From Clavelina lepadiformis (taxonomy: Eukaryota; Chordata; Ascidiacea; Aplousobranchia; Clavelinidae), in NCBI RefSeq assembly GCF_947623445.1, contig NC_135246.1:9469856-9533855 (forward strand): 64,000 nt of DNA, read 5' to 3'. A model generated the notes under the pieces. It had not been told where the DNA came from. It saw only the letters and a list, made by a program, of their open reading frames with translations, and made no database searches. Of this stretch, positions 1-19,175 are shown piece after piece. Both the position numbers and the translations under genes were made by a program. The number at the start of each line of letters is the position of its first letter. The stretch's first letter is position 1.

Positions 1-2971
1 AGAGAGAGGTTGCGAAGAGTCCACATTTCATTTTTGAAATATTTTTCGCTGCTGATATCTCGCGCAGCTGAAAAAACAAAATAATTAAGTTCTTTTACCG
101 TATTATGCGGACCTGTTTAGGGGTTCGATTGAAAAATGCTGTTTACCGCTACATAAGACTGAAACACTCCCTGCAATATTTATTGTTTGGCTCGTAAAAT
201 ACAATTGTTAACATAACCAGTGCACGTCTATCAATCTTAGAGGGAGCTCTTTGGCAGCGAGCAAGAAAACCAAGTCTTGGTAGAGTGCAATGTTATTTAC
301 AATGATGTTGAAATATAAAAATTAATGATCTGTACCTTTGAAACAAACGTCTCCGGATATACTGGGGCATGTGACGTAATACACCGTGCTAAAATAATAA
401 ATACATTAAATCAAATCTGTCACGTAATGCAGCGTCAGCAATTATGAACAAAGAAATCGCATAAAGAACGTTTTACCCAAAATGACCAGAGCCAACAACA
501 TTGTTGAAATCAACCACAGCGTCGAAGATTGCCTTACATTCTTTTTCTGGTTTACACAAAGACGTCGTGCTGTGATCTTCACTAAAAAAAATATAAAAAG
601 AATGTTTAAAAAACTTTAACTATGTGGAGAATATCCTTGTAGTTTGTGGTCATCCTAGAAAGTTTGTGTTCTGTAAAATATTTTGCATTTTCAACCAAGG
701 GAAACCTCGTTTGTTTATTTTACATAATTACCTGTCGATTAGGCTATATTAATTGTAGCCTAAGTCAGTTATTTTTTGTGATTTTAGCTCTGAAGTTGCA
801 TATTATCCAAACCTTAATTGTTTTACTTGTCAACATTAAACAACTTTAATATTTTGCTATTATTTCTAATCGGCTATACCATGTAGCCATCGATCAGCAC
901 TTCGCCCACAATCTGCATTATACATACAGTAAAGGCATGTAAGCGAAAAACAAAAAGGAATATTTATTATAACACACTTGAAATGTAGATACAGCAAAGC
1001 ATAAATCGTGTGTTAAACAAAAACGCCCAATCAACAACCAAGTATATATAATAGATAACTTATACATGTTGCGTTTTAAGCTATAATTACCTCGTACAAG
1101 TAGAAAGTTGTTTAGGCCTGCTTGTCTCACTGTTCAGTTTTTCATGTAGTAAATCGTGCTCGTTTCTGTGCGGAAAAACACTAAACATTTTTACGATTTT
1201 TAGGACAATGCTGATAAGCTTCTATTTTATTGTTAATCGTTTCTGTATATATCTACAACTTTTACATGTTAAAACATACCATTTCTCATATACGCCTGCA
1301 TAAAATATTACCTGTCTTTGGAAGAAAAAAGAAGTTTTGCTAGGTATTGTCCTATATCAGAATAAGATTTTCCTGAAAAACGAAAACAAATGCATATAAT
1401 TTACCGGACAATTTTCTGTGGTTAGAGGTATAGTGATAAAGATTGCATCATAAACCATCTCCATCAAAGAGAACTGAACACACAAAATTTTCCAATAAAT
1501 AAAAAATATCAGCTACCTCAATTTATTCTCTATTATTGTGGACTGTTGTATACAGTACAACACAAGTCGATGTTCTATTCTGAACTATATACTTTTACTT
1601 TGTGTTGGAAATTTTTCCTAATGAAAAACGCAATTTAAAAAAAGGCTTAAAACTGATGCATATACATACGCTTCCCTTTGTGTGCGTTATTTAGTTGATA
1701 AACTTCTGACGAAAAATTTCAAGCATACACGTTATAAGTGCAAAATGCATGCATTAATCATGAAAAAAACTTGATTGTTGATATGTGTATTGCCAAACGT
1801 AAAAATTACCACGCGTCATAACTATAAAAACCCACCTCGTTTGTAAACAAAAATTCCACTTGCTATCAGGATAGAACAAACAAAAATGATGACCGACGTT
1901 ATTATTATTATTTGTTGAGAGAAAATAACTGGAAAGGTAAAAAAGTTGTTAATAAAAATACCTCGTTACTTTTTTTTAATAGATTAAGTAGCCTACACAC
2001 AATCCTAATGACACACAAAATGGTATTGAGATCAAACTTTTTGCTCTTTCTTAATCTTAATCAAACTCTTTCTTAATCTTGCAACATACAGGTCTAAAAA
2101 TGTTATGTAATGTAATAGATTCAAAGACAGTTGCAGTTTTACGTTCATGTGGCTGCGATGTTTCTTCAACAGAAGGGTATATCTGCGTTGTTGTTGTGCT
2201 AACGACAACTGGGTTCTTTGAAATGTATGGATCAAGTTTATCGTTGCAAGAGTTTCTCAAACAGCAGCAGAGATTTTTATAGATGTTATCATCCTTTTGT
2301 TTTCCTTTCTTTGAAGGTTCCTTGCGCATGGAGGTGCAACGTTTCTTGGTACAGTCATACGCATCAGAGCTGTTAAAGCATCCTGAAAAATGGTGATGTC
2401 AGCAAAACGAGATAAACTATCTTGTTTTTTTTCTTAAAAGTTAACAAGCCCAACTACACGTGTAGATATAGGGTTATATAAGTTACATTAGTATATATGC
2501 ATACATACTAAATACTACATTTCTTTTTAATAAAGCCGAGTCATTATTGATAAGACTACAATATACGTCCATACGCAAAAAAATTTGGAATACTGCAATT
2601 TTTTAGCGTTTCAAGTACACCTAACTTCAGTAGTTTATTTAAAAGCCTTTAAATTGAAGATAGAAGTTTTTCAAAATCGACAAATAGTTTATACCTTGTT
2701 TAGTTATCTCGTGGACATCATTTCCAATTGATAGCCAACTAGCCTGGCATGCCTGCACCGGAAAAACACTTTTGAAACAGCGACAATTTTTGCAGCATGT
2801 TAAAAAGACCACATCCTACGAATTATTGTTTACTGAAAAGTAATTGAAACCAACCTTTTCGTTTTCACAGGTTACTACTTTTCGTGTTGTATTAAGTTTT
2901 CTATCATAACTCCAACATCTTCTTTTTTTATGATTTTCGTGTCTTCGATTTCTTTTTTTATTCATTTCGAC
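1..2971 (-). CDS. Activin/BMP type II receptor serine/threonine kinase (3' part outside window)
   Basis: Single-pass receptor kinase of the TGF-beta superfamily, expected to bind activin/BMP ligands at the cell surface and phosphorylate type I receptors. Exons (minus): 2855-2971, 2695-2752, 2143-2382, 1836-1928, 477-581, 336-388, 1-67. The ectodomain has the three-finger cysteine pattern, with ACQASW, then EITKQGCF, then the hallmark CCC...CN (NLCCCLRNSCND), as in ACVR2 and BMPR2. Exon 1836-1928 encodes a hydrophobic helix ending in VYKR, the membrane span. Exons 477-581 and 336-388 join to give the glycine loop GSGHFGTVYY and a lysine (VCFK), and exon 1-67 continues with EKYFKNEMWTLR as in the kinase N-lobe. 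Phases agree except between 1836 and 581, where at least one juxtamembrane exon is unplaced. The signal-peptide exon was also not found: the first placed exon follows an in-frame stop, so it must be entered by splicing. ACVR2 versus BMPR2 orthology cannot be decided from this part. Confidence 0.8.
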
Positions 2972-4698
2972 CTACATTTGCACTATAAGCAAAACCTAGC
3001 TGCAAGATGAAGACGCCAGGAAGGTTCAATGTTTGCTGTAGGCTAAATGCTTTAAACCAACAATTAAACACCTACACCTATAGTTAAAAGCTCCTACCGG
3101 AAATCCGCAAAAAACATTCTAAAACAAACATCACATTTACGGATAAAATTGCCAAGTGCTTTGTGTTCAGGTTGCACTTGACTAACAGCGTTTCCCATTG
3201 CGCAGCAGTATAGCATGCTATTATTCGATGCCAATTTTGCGGTAAGCCCTATCGCATGAGAATTAGCGTGAAACACACTCCCCTTCAAGAGAAACTTGTT
3301 GATTACTGTGCCTTGCGTTGGCGCTAGGTATTATACTGGCTTTGTATTCTCCATAGAATTTTACGAGGTTTAAATGCAATTTCAAGGGTTTTCTCTCAAC
3401 TTGAAACGTTTAACATTTACTGAATTTAACTTCATGCCAGAAACTCCTCTACAGGAATTTATGCTATTTACAATGGAAAATATATCTTCATTCTTAACTG
3501 ACGCCATACAAAAGTGCTTTTTCGACTTCTATGTTTTGTAGCAGCTGCAGATAAACCACAAGGAAGAACAAAGTGCATCCAGCAATGCTCCAAGTGCATG
3601 TTGATCACTTGCAAGCCCCGGTCAAAGTCCGCTGTTATCGGCATGCAGTCAATGTTTGCAAGTCTGAACTGGTGATATTTTAGCCATGCACAAGGTGTTG
3701 GTTAAAAAATTAACTATACGCCAATCAAATATTAAAGTGTACATAACGGTGTATGAAGCATTTACACTTGACCTACTTCGAAAACTTCAACACAAGGCAG
3801 ACGTCGGTAATTTAAAAAAGTCATGGGGACAAACGGTTGGTAGTTACGGCTCATATACGCAAAAGAAATACCAGAAGCAAAACTTAAGAAAAAGATTAAT
3901 TATGCAAACGTATCATCTGTCAATGTTACAAAGTACAGTCATTATCAATACCTGATAACTAGGGCGATTATTTTTTGACCTAAAAACGAAACTTTATTTA
4001 TAACGAAACCTAAAAAACAAACATTAATGGTTTGTTTCTTGGGCTTTTTGGTATTAATTTTTTCTTCCATTTTTAAATATATGTGTTTGGATGTTTGTAA
4101 ACAAGTGATGAACAAAGAGCTAGAAAATTATGGTTTAACAAATTTCAACCGCTGTAAATGCACCAATTTTGTAGCGCCGTTTAACCAGCCTTCATATTTT
4201 TGCAGGGATTAGTTATATCGTTTTCTGATATAATCATAGCTTGCATTGCATAAGTGTCCCATTAACCCCCTGGTGTAGAGTCACGCTGCACCCCAGTCTT
4301 AGGGAACCCCTGTTAACCTAACCGCCTATCTTCAACAACGGTGTGACCCATAAACCTATCCGATGAAACATAGGCTATATATGTAGTCACTTTGTACAAT
4401 TTATTGTTTGTTACTGTGCAGGCTTCAGGAGTTCCTTGTATTTCAAAGTCAATGCAACAATAGAAAGGAAGCACAATGAAGTTTGCAATACAGATACTAC
4501 AGCCTTTGTATGCATTCTACAACGTTTTCACGTGGTGAGCATATAATTATTCGTACAATTATTTCACATTTACGCAAATAAAAAACATAAAGTAAAACCA
4601 AAAATGAAAATAATTTTCAAGGTAGAAGCGCGCTTATATAGTTTTAACAAATCTTAAAACTCTAATGACGAAATATTAAAATACATCAGACGGCTTTA
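2972..4698. other. Intergenic, receptor to GH9 gene
   Basis: No coding exon recognised. The missing signal-peptide exon of the receptor may lie here (a candidate open frame on the minus strand at about 3094-3290 shows no clear signal sequence). A minus-strand AATAAA at 4400-4405 could end the GH9 transcript. Confidence 0.4.
4400..4405 (-). terminator. Candidate poly(A) signal of the GH9 gene
   Basis: AATAAA on the minus strand about 295 bases after the predicted GH9 stop codon. Position and hexamer fit, but such hexamers are frequent in AT-rich DNA. Confidence 0.3.
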
Positions 4699-11806
<7,108 letters not shown>

Positions 11807-13570
11807 GATTTTAATGATTTTCTGCTGTGATTTCCACAAAAATCATAACGACAACTAATGACGATAGAATAATGTTAATGTAAGCCTAAAGGTAAGTCTA
11901 AAATTAACAAGCAAAATAAGTTGTAGTGTTTTAAAGCTTTGTACTGTAACCAAATCTATAGCAGATATATTTTTCCTCTTCAAATGCATGTAGTTTTTCT
12001 CATTATAGCCTGTAGCCTAGGCTATACAGACTAATCTAAAATTGTTAACCACAAGCTGCTCGTTTCACTTAGGCTGTGAACCTAAAGCTATTAACTTATT
12101 AATGCTTTTGAGTAAGTTTGAAAGCTAAACTAAAAGGTTTTGACCCTATTTTTCCAAAGATTACGACGTTAGCACTACAGCATAATCTTAATTTTTGTAC
12201 ACGGATTTGCCACGTAATTTTGATATGATAAACAAATTCCCTTATCTAGACACCCAACAGGCTTAGTTGGCCCATCATAATTTCAAAATGCACTCGGCTA
12301 ATTCGCGGTTGGACCGTTTAAAAAACAAACCTTCTCAATTGTTTTTTTCATTCGTTCTTTCTCTTGGCCTAAAAATTAAACAATACAAGACGGACATTAT
12401 GGAAACACGTAGCTAGTTGTCCATACCAGTTTGTCTTATAATTTCGTTGTAAAAGACTTCCCTGGGGCAATTCTCTTTCATCACATGATGTAGGTACGCC
12501 GTTTCTTATGTTTTTTTGTAACGTTTGAAAGTATCATTTTCGCCAACGAACAGTGTAGCCTATGTGATAATGCACCCGTTTAGACCGAAAATAATGTATT
12601 TGCGAATACGGCTAAAAACGTTTAAATTTAGTAGCAAATTGTATCTATCGGAGCAATTTCGACGACGACGCGTATAGGGTAGACTACCATCATTTAAATT
12701 TGTTATGAAACGTCTTTATTGTTTATGAATGAAGGTTGACTATTTTAGTGAGGCGTCAAGTGAAGAAGTTAGTTAATGACTGAGTTAGAGGAAATTTATT
12801 TATAGCACTCTGCATTTAGAATAATTTTTTGTTCCACTCGTTAACAAGATTAAAAATTAAACGAATAGATGAAATTAGAAAGTGAAACACGATCGCATTA
12901 CTGCGCTTAAAGCAGTGATGGAAACCAGTCTTAATGGTCGTGACTCGTAACACAAGTCAAGTCAAGTCACTAAGAGCCAAAGTCAAACTCAAATCGAGTC
13001 AGTTTGATTAATTTCCCAAATTAAGTGAAGTACAAGTCTTAACGCATGCTAAGTCACAAACAATTAAGTCACTAATTACGTATACCTTTTTTGGTTTGGG
13101 TAGATAATAAACGGCTGTCTGAATACTCGTAACGTAAATATAAGCATAAAATATAATTTTGTCCATTTCTTACGCTTTTGCACGTTCAATAGAATGCATT
13201 GCATAGTGATTTTTGAATAAATTATTTCACTAATATAAAAACGATTCTATAACGATTTGAAATAATTTGTTTTCTACTTCAAAGTCAAACGAAATTTCCA
13301 CGTTAGCACGATTCAAGTCGAGTCCTTTAAGCAGTAAAACACAACTCGATTCAAGTTTTTCCAAAAACCTGGTTCGTGTCTTTTATCCTATGGAAGTCGT
13401 TAGACCAATTGCATGTATAAATGTGGGTTTTTGGAATTAGGGGCATCCCCTAATTTACAATTGGTTAAGAAATCCTGTTTCACGTTATTTTTGTCAACGC
13501 TGTGTTAGGCTACTGCTAAAAACGAAGGCAGATTTTACTGTGCGTAATTATTGGGATTAGGTCTACTAAA
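11807..13570. other. Intergenic between divergent GH9 and NUDCD3 genes
   Basis: No exon recognised; holds both promoters, presumably, and a degenerate AGTCAAGTC-type repeat at about 12905-13375. Confidence 0.5.
12905..13375. repeat. Degenerate interspersed repeat rich in AGTCAAGTC words
   Basis: Multiple copies of (G)AGTCAAGTC and ACTCGATTCAAGT words near both ends of this stretch. Related sequence occurs at 46053-46130 in a CHID1 intron. It resembles MITE-type repeats seen in many animals, but terminal repeats and target duplications were not identified. Confidence 0.4.
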
Positions 13571-16108
13571 ATGTCAACCAAAGCGAATAAACAGATGATT
13601 GCTGCCTATGATAATACCTTACTCGGGATTTTACAAAACGAAGCTGGATTGGAACCTTTTCTGGATGTTATTTTTGGATTTTTGTTCAGAAGAACTGACT
13701 TCTATCGAACCATGACTAGCCCAAAACAACGTTTTGGATTTTACCCAGGTGTTGCTGAAAAAATGGTGTTATCGGTAGGTTGAAAAGTTATTTTTATTAA
13801 ATTCGTCCGATGTTTTTGTTTCTTTAACATGCAATAGAAGTGTTTGATTTACTTCTTAAAGTCTTAAATGCAGTTTGTAAATACCGTAAAATAAAATATA
13901 GCCGTAACAAGTGTTTTGATTCTGTTTTTATTATTTTTAGTATTTTAAGAAATATCATAATCTTGTTCTTGATGCCGAGGCCAAAAATGAAGCAGTCCAA
14001 GCATCCAAAGCTACAGAACCAGGTGCTTTCATCACTTTGTAATGTCATGTCTATATTTTTAAGCTTCTGAGTTTTTATCATGCTACTCAGTTTGTATTTA
14101 TTATTGGAAGTGTGGCTGAAGAATCATAAAGTTTAGTATGTCATTTTAAGTTGAAAATTCAAGTGCTAAATCCAACTTGCTAACTAAAGCAAGGTTTTGA
14201 ATATAAATATGATACAAGTTTTAATGTTAGTTATTTGATTGATGTACTTCAATTTTTTAAATGCTTAAAATGTTAGAAAATATATAATAATTGTGATTTT
14301 GTTTTACATTTGTTTTACATTGTATAAGGTCATAAACACATTGAAGAAAGTTGTGCTGTTCAAGAAAAAACATTGAAAGCTAAACCATCCAGTAAAGAGC
14401 CTACTAAAACTTCTTCAGAATTAAGAAATTCTTCAGAAAAGGCCTCTACAAAAAGTGACAAAACCGCAGTGAAAGAAATAAGTGGAAGAACACCAGAACA
14501 AAATAGAGAAAATCCAACGTCAACAAAGAATGAGTATGAAGTTTTTTGGTTAAGTATACCTTTTATTGATACTGTATGAGCCCAGCTTGGTGGCAAAGAT
14601 AGGTCAATAATTATTTTGAATGCATTAGGTCATATTAAACAGTTTGACTCAATTCATACTTATTTCTTTAGCCAAACCACTTTCCAAAGCAACCCTGACA
14701 GCTACAATGGAGCAATAAGAGATAAATACAGTTGGTCTCAAAACTACGATGATGTTGATGTTAAAATTCCAATTGGCAAGTCAGTAAAAAAGGCAAAACA
14801 GGTACTGTTTTTGCTTACTATCATTTAACGGTGTTTTACAATTCTGCGTACACCTATTTGTTCACTTAGATCATAAGTTGGCAACCCGCGGCTCTGCAGC
14901 TGCATCCGGCTCTTTCATCTTTGTGCTCTGGCTCCCGCGACTCAGAGCCAACGAGCTCATTTAGGAAAACTTAATGTGAATAAATAATGGTGTATATTAC
15001 TGTCACAATGTAATAAACTAATAACTTAATGCGAGCGTTATCTGATTATTATTCAGAATGTTTTATTCAGACGTGGAAAATCTTATATAAATACTACACA
15101 GTGATTTTCGCGGGCATAATACGCATGACTGCTTGATCCTAAGTTTGTTTTTGTTCGAGGTCGCTTGTTGGGTGACTATACGGATTGTCATCGTTATAAT
15201 GAGAATTTCGTGAGGGTAACTACTGAAGTTTTTACGTGAAACTGCAAAGCATTAATTCGAATTTAATTAATTTGTTTTAAGTAGTCAGTTAGGTGTTGTG
15301 GCTCAGAGTAGGCGGAAACAAGACCAAATGGCTCTTTCAATGCTAAAGGTTGCCAACCCGTTATTTAGATTAACAAATAACATGCTACTAGTAATGTAAT
15401 GTAAACTGTTGCGTCATTAACTTCCACCTACTTTGAATGTGCAGGTTTTTGTTGACATTCAGCGAAATCATCTGAAGGTTCTTGTCAAACCTGAGGAGAC
15501 AGACGAATTTGAAACAATTATCGATGGTGATCTGCAGCATGAAGTCAGTAGGCTGGAGAGTATGTGGTCTTTAGAAGCGCAAAAGCACATCGATGTACGC
15601 AATTTAGTTGTTTAATGACAAAATGATAAAATATATTTTGGACTTCTTTTATTGTGATTTTGCACTTGATATATTGCATATTTTTAACCAGTTACTGTAA
15701 CTTAACTTTTAGATAACTCTTACCAAAGAGAAGAACATCTGGTGGAGCATGCTAGTGCTAGGTGAGGATGAAATAGATATTCAGAAAATATGCCCGGAAC
15801 GTTCCATGGCAGATATGGATGAGGAGGAAGTTGCAGTTATCAATAAACTTAAGTTTGATGATCACCAGAAAAAACTTGGACTTCCTCAAAGTCACGAATT
15901 GGTCAGTACTCAATACAACATATACATTTTCAAGTAAAATACTTTTCAGCCCAAAACTATTTATATCTGTACCAACTACTTCATATTTTATTTCATTTAG
16001 AAAGTGCATGACATGCTGAAAAAGGGCTGGGATGCAGAGGGCTCCCCATTCAAAGGGCAGGAATTTGATCCAAAAATGTTTAATGTTTCACCAGGTGGTG
16101 TGGAATGA
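13571..16108 (+). CDS. NUDCD3: NudC domain-containing protein 3 (CS-domain Hsp90 co-chaperone)
   Basis: Co-chaperone of the NudC family, known in vertebrates to stabilise the dynein intermediate chain and some BTB-Kelch proteins with Hsp90; cytosolic. Exons: 13571-13774, 13941-14022, 14329-14548, 14672-14801, 15445-15594, 15713-15901, 16001-16108; 361 codons including stop, the same size as the human protein, with all phases closing. The N-terminal NUDC3-type domain is clear (YDNTLLGILQNEAG, FGFLFRRTDFYR, FGFYPGVAEKMVL). A lysine/serine-rich linker is encoded by exon 3. The CS domain begins at NPDSYNGAIRDKYSWSQNY and runs through WSLEAQKHIDITLTKEKNIWW. The C-terminal family signature is DDHQKKLGLPQSHELK...LKKGWDAEGSPFKGQ. 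Exon 3's donor (TTG|GTTAAG) is the least certain junction. A hAT element sits in intron 4. Confidence 0.95.
14872..15362. mobile_element. Non-autonomous hAT element (491 bp) in NUDCD3 intron 4
   Basis: Degenerate terminal inverted repeats sharing GTTGGCAACC, with GCGGCTCTGCAGCTGCAT just inside the left end and GGCTCTTTCA near the right end, typical of Charlie-like hAT elements. Flanks are ACTTAGAT (14864-14871) and ATTTAGAT (15363-15370), an 8-bp duplication with one mismatch. Non-coding. Confidence 0.75.
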
Positions 16109-16218
16109 TACTTGTGTCTGTTTACTGAAACATAATTTATGTGCAACACCTTTCTGCCAATATTTGTTAAGTCTTTGTTTACTATTTATCTGTTTCAACA
16201 TCATTTTTGAATTTCTCC

Positions 16219-16224
16219 AATAAA
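16219..16224 (+). terminator. Poly(A) signal of NUDCD3
   Basis: AATAAA 111 bases after the NUDCD3 stop codon, followed by T-rich sequence; the nearest such hexamer on this strand. Confidence 0.6.
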
Positions 16225-16635
16225 AGTTGTATCATTTTATTGAAAAAGCATATGCGACATGCACAAGAATCCAATATGATAAAAGTCGAACAACATTTGA
16301 AGTAGAGCAAAACTTAGCTAATTGTACCAGACCTAGACTGGAATTGAAATTTGGAAGAATATTAAAGTGAAATCCTTCAGCGTTACGATAAAAGAGAAAT
16401 TGTCAATAAAAAAAATAAAATGGTCATAGTTTTTAAAATAGCATGCATTTAGGACTATACTAGAGTAAATGCCAGAAAAGAACTGTATTGAAGATCCAAT
16501 TGTGTCCAACGAATGATGCAAGTAAATGATGCAAGTAAAGAAATTTAGAAAAAATCCTTTCCTAGCAGTTGTCTTCATGTCCAACAGCGAGGATTTTTTT
16601 TTTTTGGAGTTTGCATATAGGTAAATGAGAACAGA

Positions 16636-19175
16636 CTATTTTGAATTTCCGTAACCTTCACGCGGATTTGGTTTTCGGGCCACAAGCAATGCACAGTTGT
16701 ATTCATAGTTTAGCATTGACCTGGGAACATTTGTATAAAGACCTTTGCTCCAGTCTTGTTTCTGCAAGTAAACAACATTATAATAATACTGCAATTGATT
16801 GTTATTAATTTTTCTTTCATAGCTTTTATTTAATACTCACAATAATAACAAATCCAACTTGCTGTATGACATCAACCATTTCTTGATATGATAATTCAAT
16901 AGATCGTTCGTTGGACATACCAAAAAAGTGATAAAGCAATGGACCAAAGTTAACAAACAGGCCACCCGGTTTTAAGATGCTATAGATTTTTTCAAGGTAA
17001 CTGATAATATTTGGAGCAGTATCAATAAAGAAACAACATGCTACACAGTCCCAGTAAGCTGTCAAAAAAAAAAAACAATTTTCAAGGATTCTATAAAATA
17101 GAATACTCAAGACCTCACCATGTTATTTGCTTGCACCTTCTGTGTCATAAATTTCCATAAAGTCACCAGCAGCCATTGATAAACGATTTGAAAATGGTAA
17201 CGATCCAGGGAAAACGTCAGGGAATTTGACTGCTCTCAGGGCATCTTTCCAAGAAATATTGTTACACCTTTTACCTACCCATGGATATAAAGTAAACTGA
17301 TGATAGTCGGCTTCAGATTCGCCTGGCGTCCTGAATGTTATAGCATTTTGGTAATCTACAAGTATGGTACTTTCTTATTAATTTAATTTCTAATTACTAC
17401 CATAACTTAGCTTGTAATATTATGGTTGGAATAAATGCTGTTTAGATTCCTGTTAAAATACAGTAACTGTATATGTCTCTTAAAATGGATTGTCAAAGGT
17501 GATTGATTAAAACATCTAACTTAAACAGGCCAAGCAATTGTTTTTAAATATTTTTAACACAGATATTTATTACTACATTTTAAAATTCCTAGTTTATGTG
17601 TTCCCTACCACCTGGTCACTTAGATGTTGCGGCCAGCGGTACTGAAAGCTTAATTGAGTTCCCTGAAACAGTCACTAACGTTATACGCTAATAGTGGAAT
17701 GGACCTGTCGTTTCCAGTGAATGAGTTTAAGTCACCGGTATAAACTAGATATATGCAATTACACTTACTTGTTGAGTATAAAGTTTGATGTAAATAACAT
17801 AAAAAAACTGAATTCATTTCCTTGAGCAAAATATCCCAACTTGGCGAGTTCCCATGGAAGTCTACCAAGACCACAACCAGGAACTAAAACATGAATTTCT
17901 TTATTCCCACTTACCTGGAAATAAACATAGGATTAAATTTATATATTTTTTCTGGCAAATTTCATTATCAGCAAATAGTGAATGAGATTTCGAGACTACA
18001 ATACATTTCAGAGTGTTGAACCAAAATGTAAATATGATATAAATTCAATGATTCATAAACTGCAGAGATGTTAAAAATAACTTGAAGAGCATTGCTTACT
18101 GGAAGTCGTTGAGTTATTTCATCAATTATGGGCATATAGCATAAACTTCTTTCCTCTTCACCATCTATGGACCAATCACGCACGATTTGCTTTAGGGTGG
18201 ACTTCACTTTGTCAGAGTCAGACGATGTAAATGGTACATGTTCAGCAAGCTTTTAAAAACACAGCTAGTGAGAATATGATTTATAAACAGTATCAGATCA
18301 TAAGTGCACAAACAACTTGCATCATAAGTGATGCTTTTACAATGGGATAAATGTTTACACAAACATTGGCTCTGTACTTTAACAGCGGCCGATGAGAGAA
18401 AAACGACAACTGAGTCAGCAGTTCTGTATGAGCTTAACAGTCTTAACAGCATTTATGTTGCAACCTGTAGTGAATGCCTTGCTCAATAAGTCTACCAAAC
18501 TATGAATGTTCAGTTTAAAAAAAAATAATTAAAATGATCTAGGAAAAAGCCATGATGATGCCAAACTGTTGTCGCTGTATGTCGTATGCTCAGTTGCTGC
18601 ATAAATTCATATCAGCCCAGTGATACCATGTGCAAGTTAGTGATTAATGATAACTTAGCCAGAAAGAAAATAATTTACCTCTTTGTAGGATTTATTGATA
18701 AACATTTCATTGCAAAATTTGGTAATTTCCTTTATAACAAGGGCATTGCAATCAATGCAAACTTTGCTTTCTTCAATTGCTTTGATATTTCCAGGGATCA
18801 TCTTTTTATGTGTTGGTGGCAGTGCATGGTAGTTTCTTTCACACTCATCTAGTGCCCGTAGTGCTGTAACTCTATCACATAAAACAAAAAGTACTGATGT
18901 CATCAGCTAAAAAGAGTAAACCAGTAAACAAAGTGCCTATAGTCAATTTCATTAACCTTAGGCAAAAGGAACTATAATAATTAATCAGAGTAAACAAACA
19001 ACATTTGAATGTCAGTAAAAGTAGGATTTGATAGAAATGCTGTGGTTAATATGCCATCGCTTCGAGGCACTTCATACCTATAAGCTTTAAAGGCATTGAT
19101 GACTTTCATATAATGTAGGATTTCTTCTTTTTCCTCTTCTTTGGTGTCATTTTCAGAACAAGATACATTTGACAT
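16636..19175 (-). CDS. CARNMT1: Carnosine N-methyltransferase (SAM-dependent)
   Basis: Methylates the histidine ring of carnosine to anserine (family N2227/UPF0586, formerly C9orf41) using S-adenosylmethionine. Exons (minus): 19078-19175, 18679-18871, 18100-18249, 17769-17914, 17137-17330, 16841-17058, 16636-16761; 374 aa, all phases closing; human is 409 aa, the difference lying at the N terminus. Visible signatures: [23 protein letters not shown]-binding motif [17 protein letters not shown] (residues about 156-171); [75 protein letters not shown]. The acceptor at 17331 was chosen because only it keeps frame after the 17769 donor. It converges on NUDCD3, with 527 bp between the two stops. 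Confidence 0.94.

Noticed and set aside
17330..17359. Upstream acceptor at 17350 for CARNMT1 exon 5
   Set aside because: It shifts the frame after the 17769 donor and meets a stop; the acceptor before 17330 restores the family sequence.
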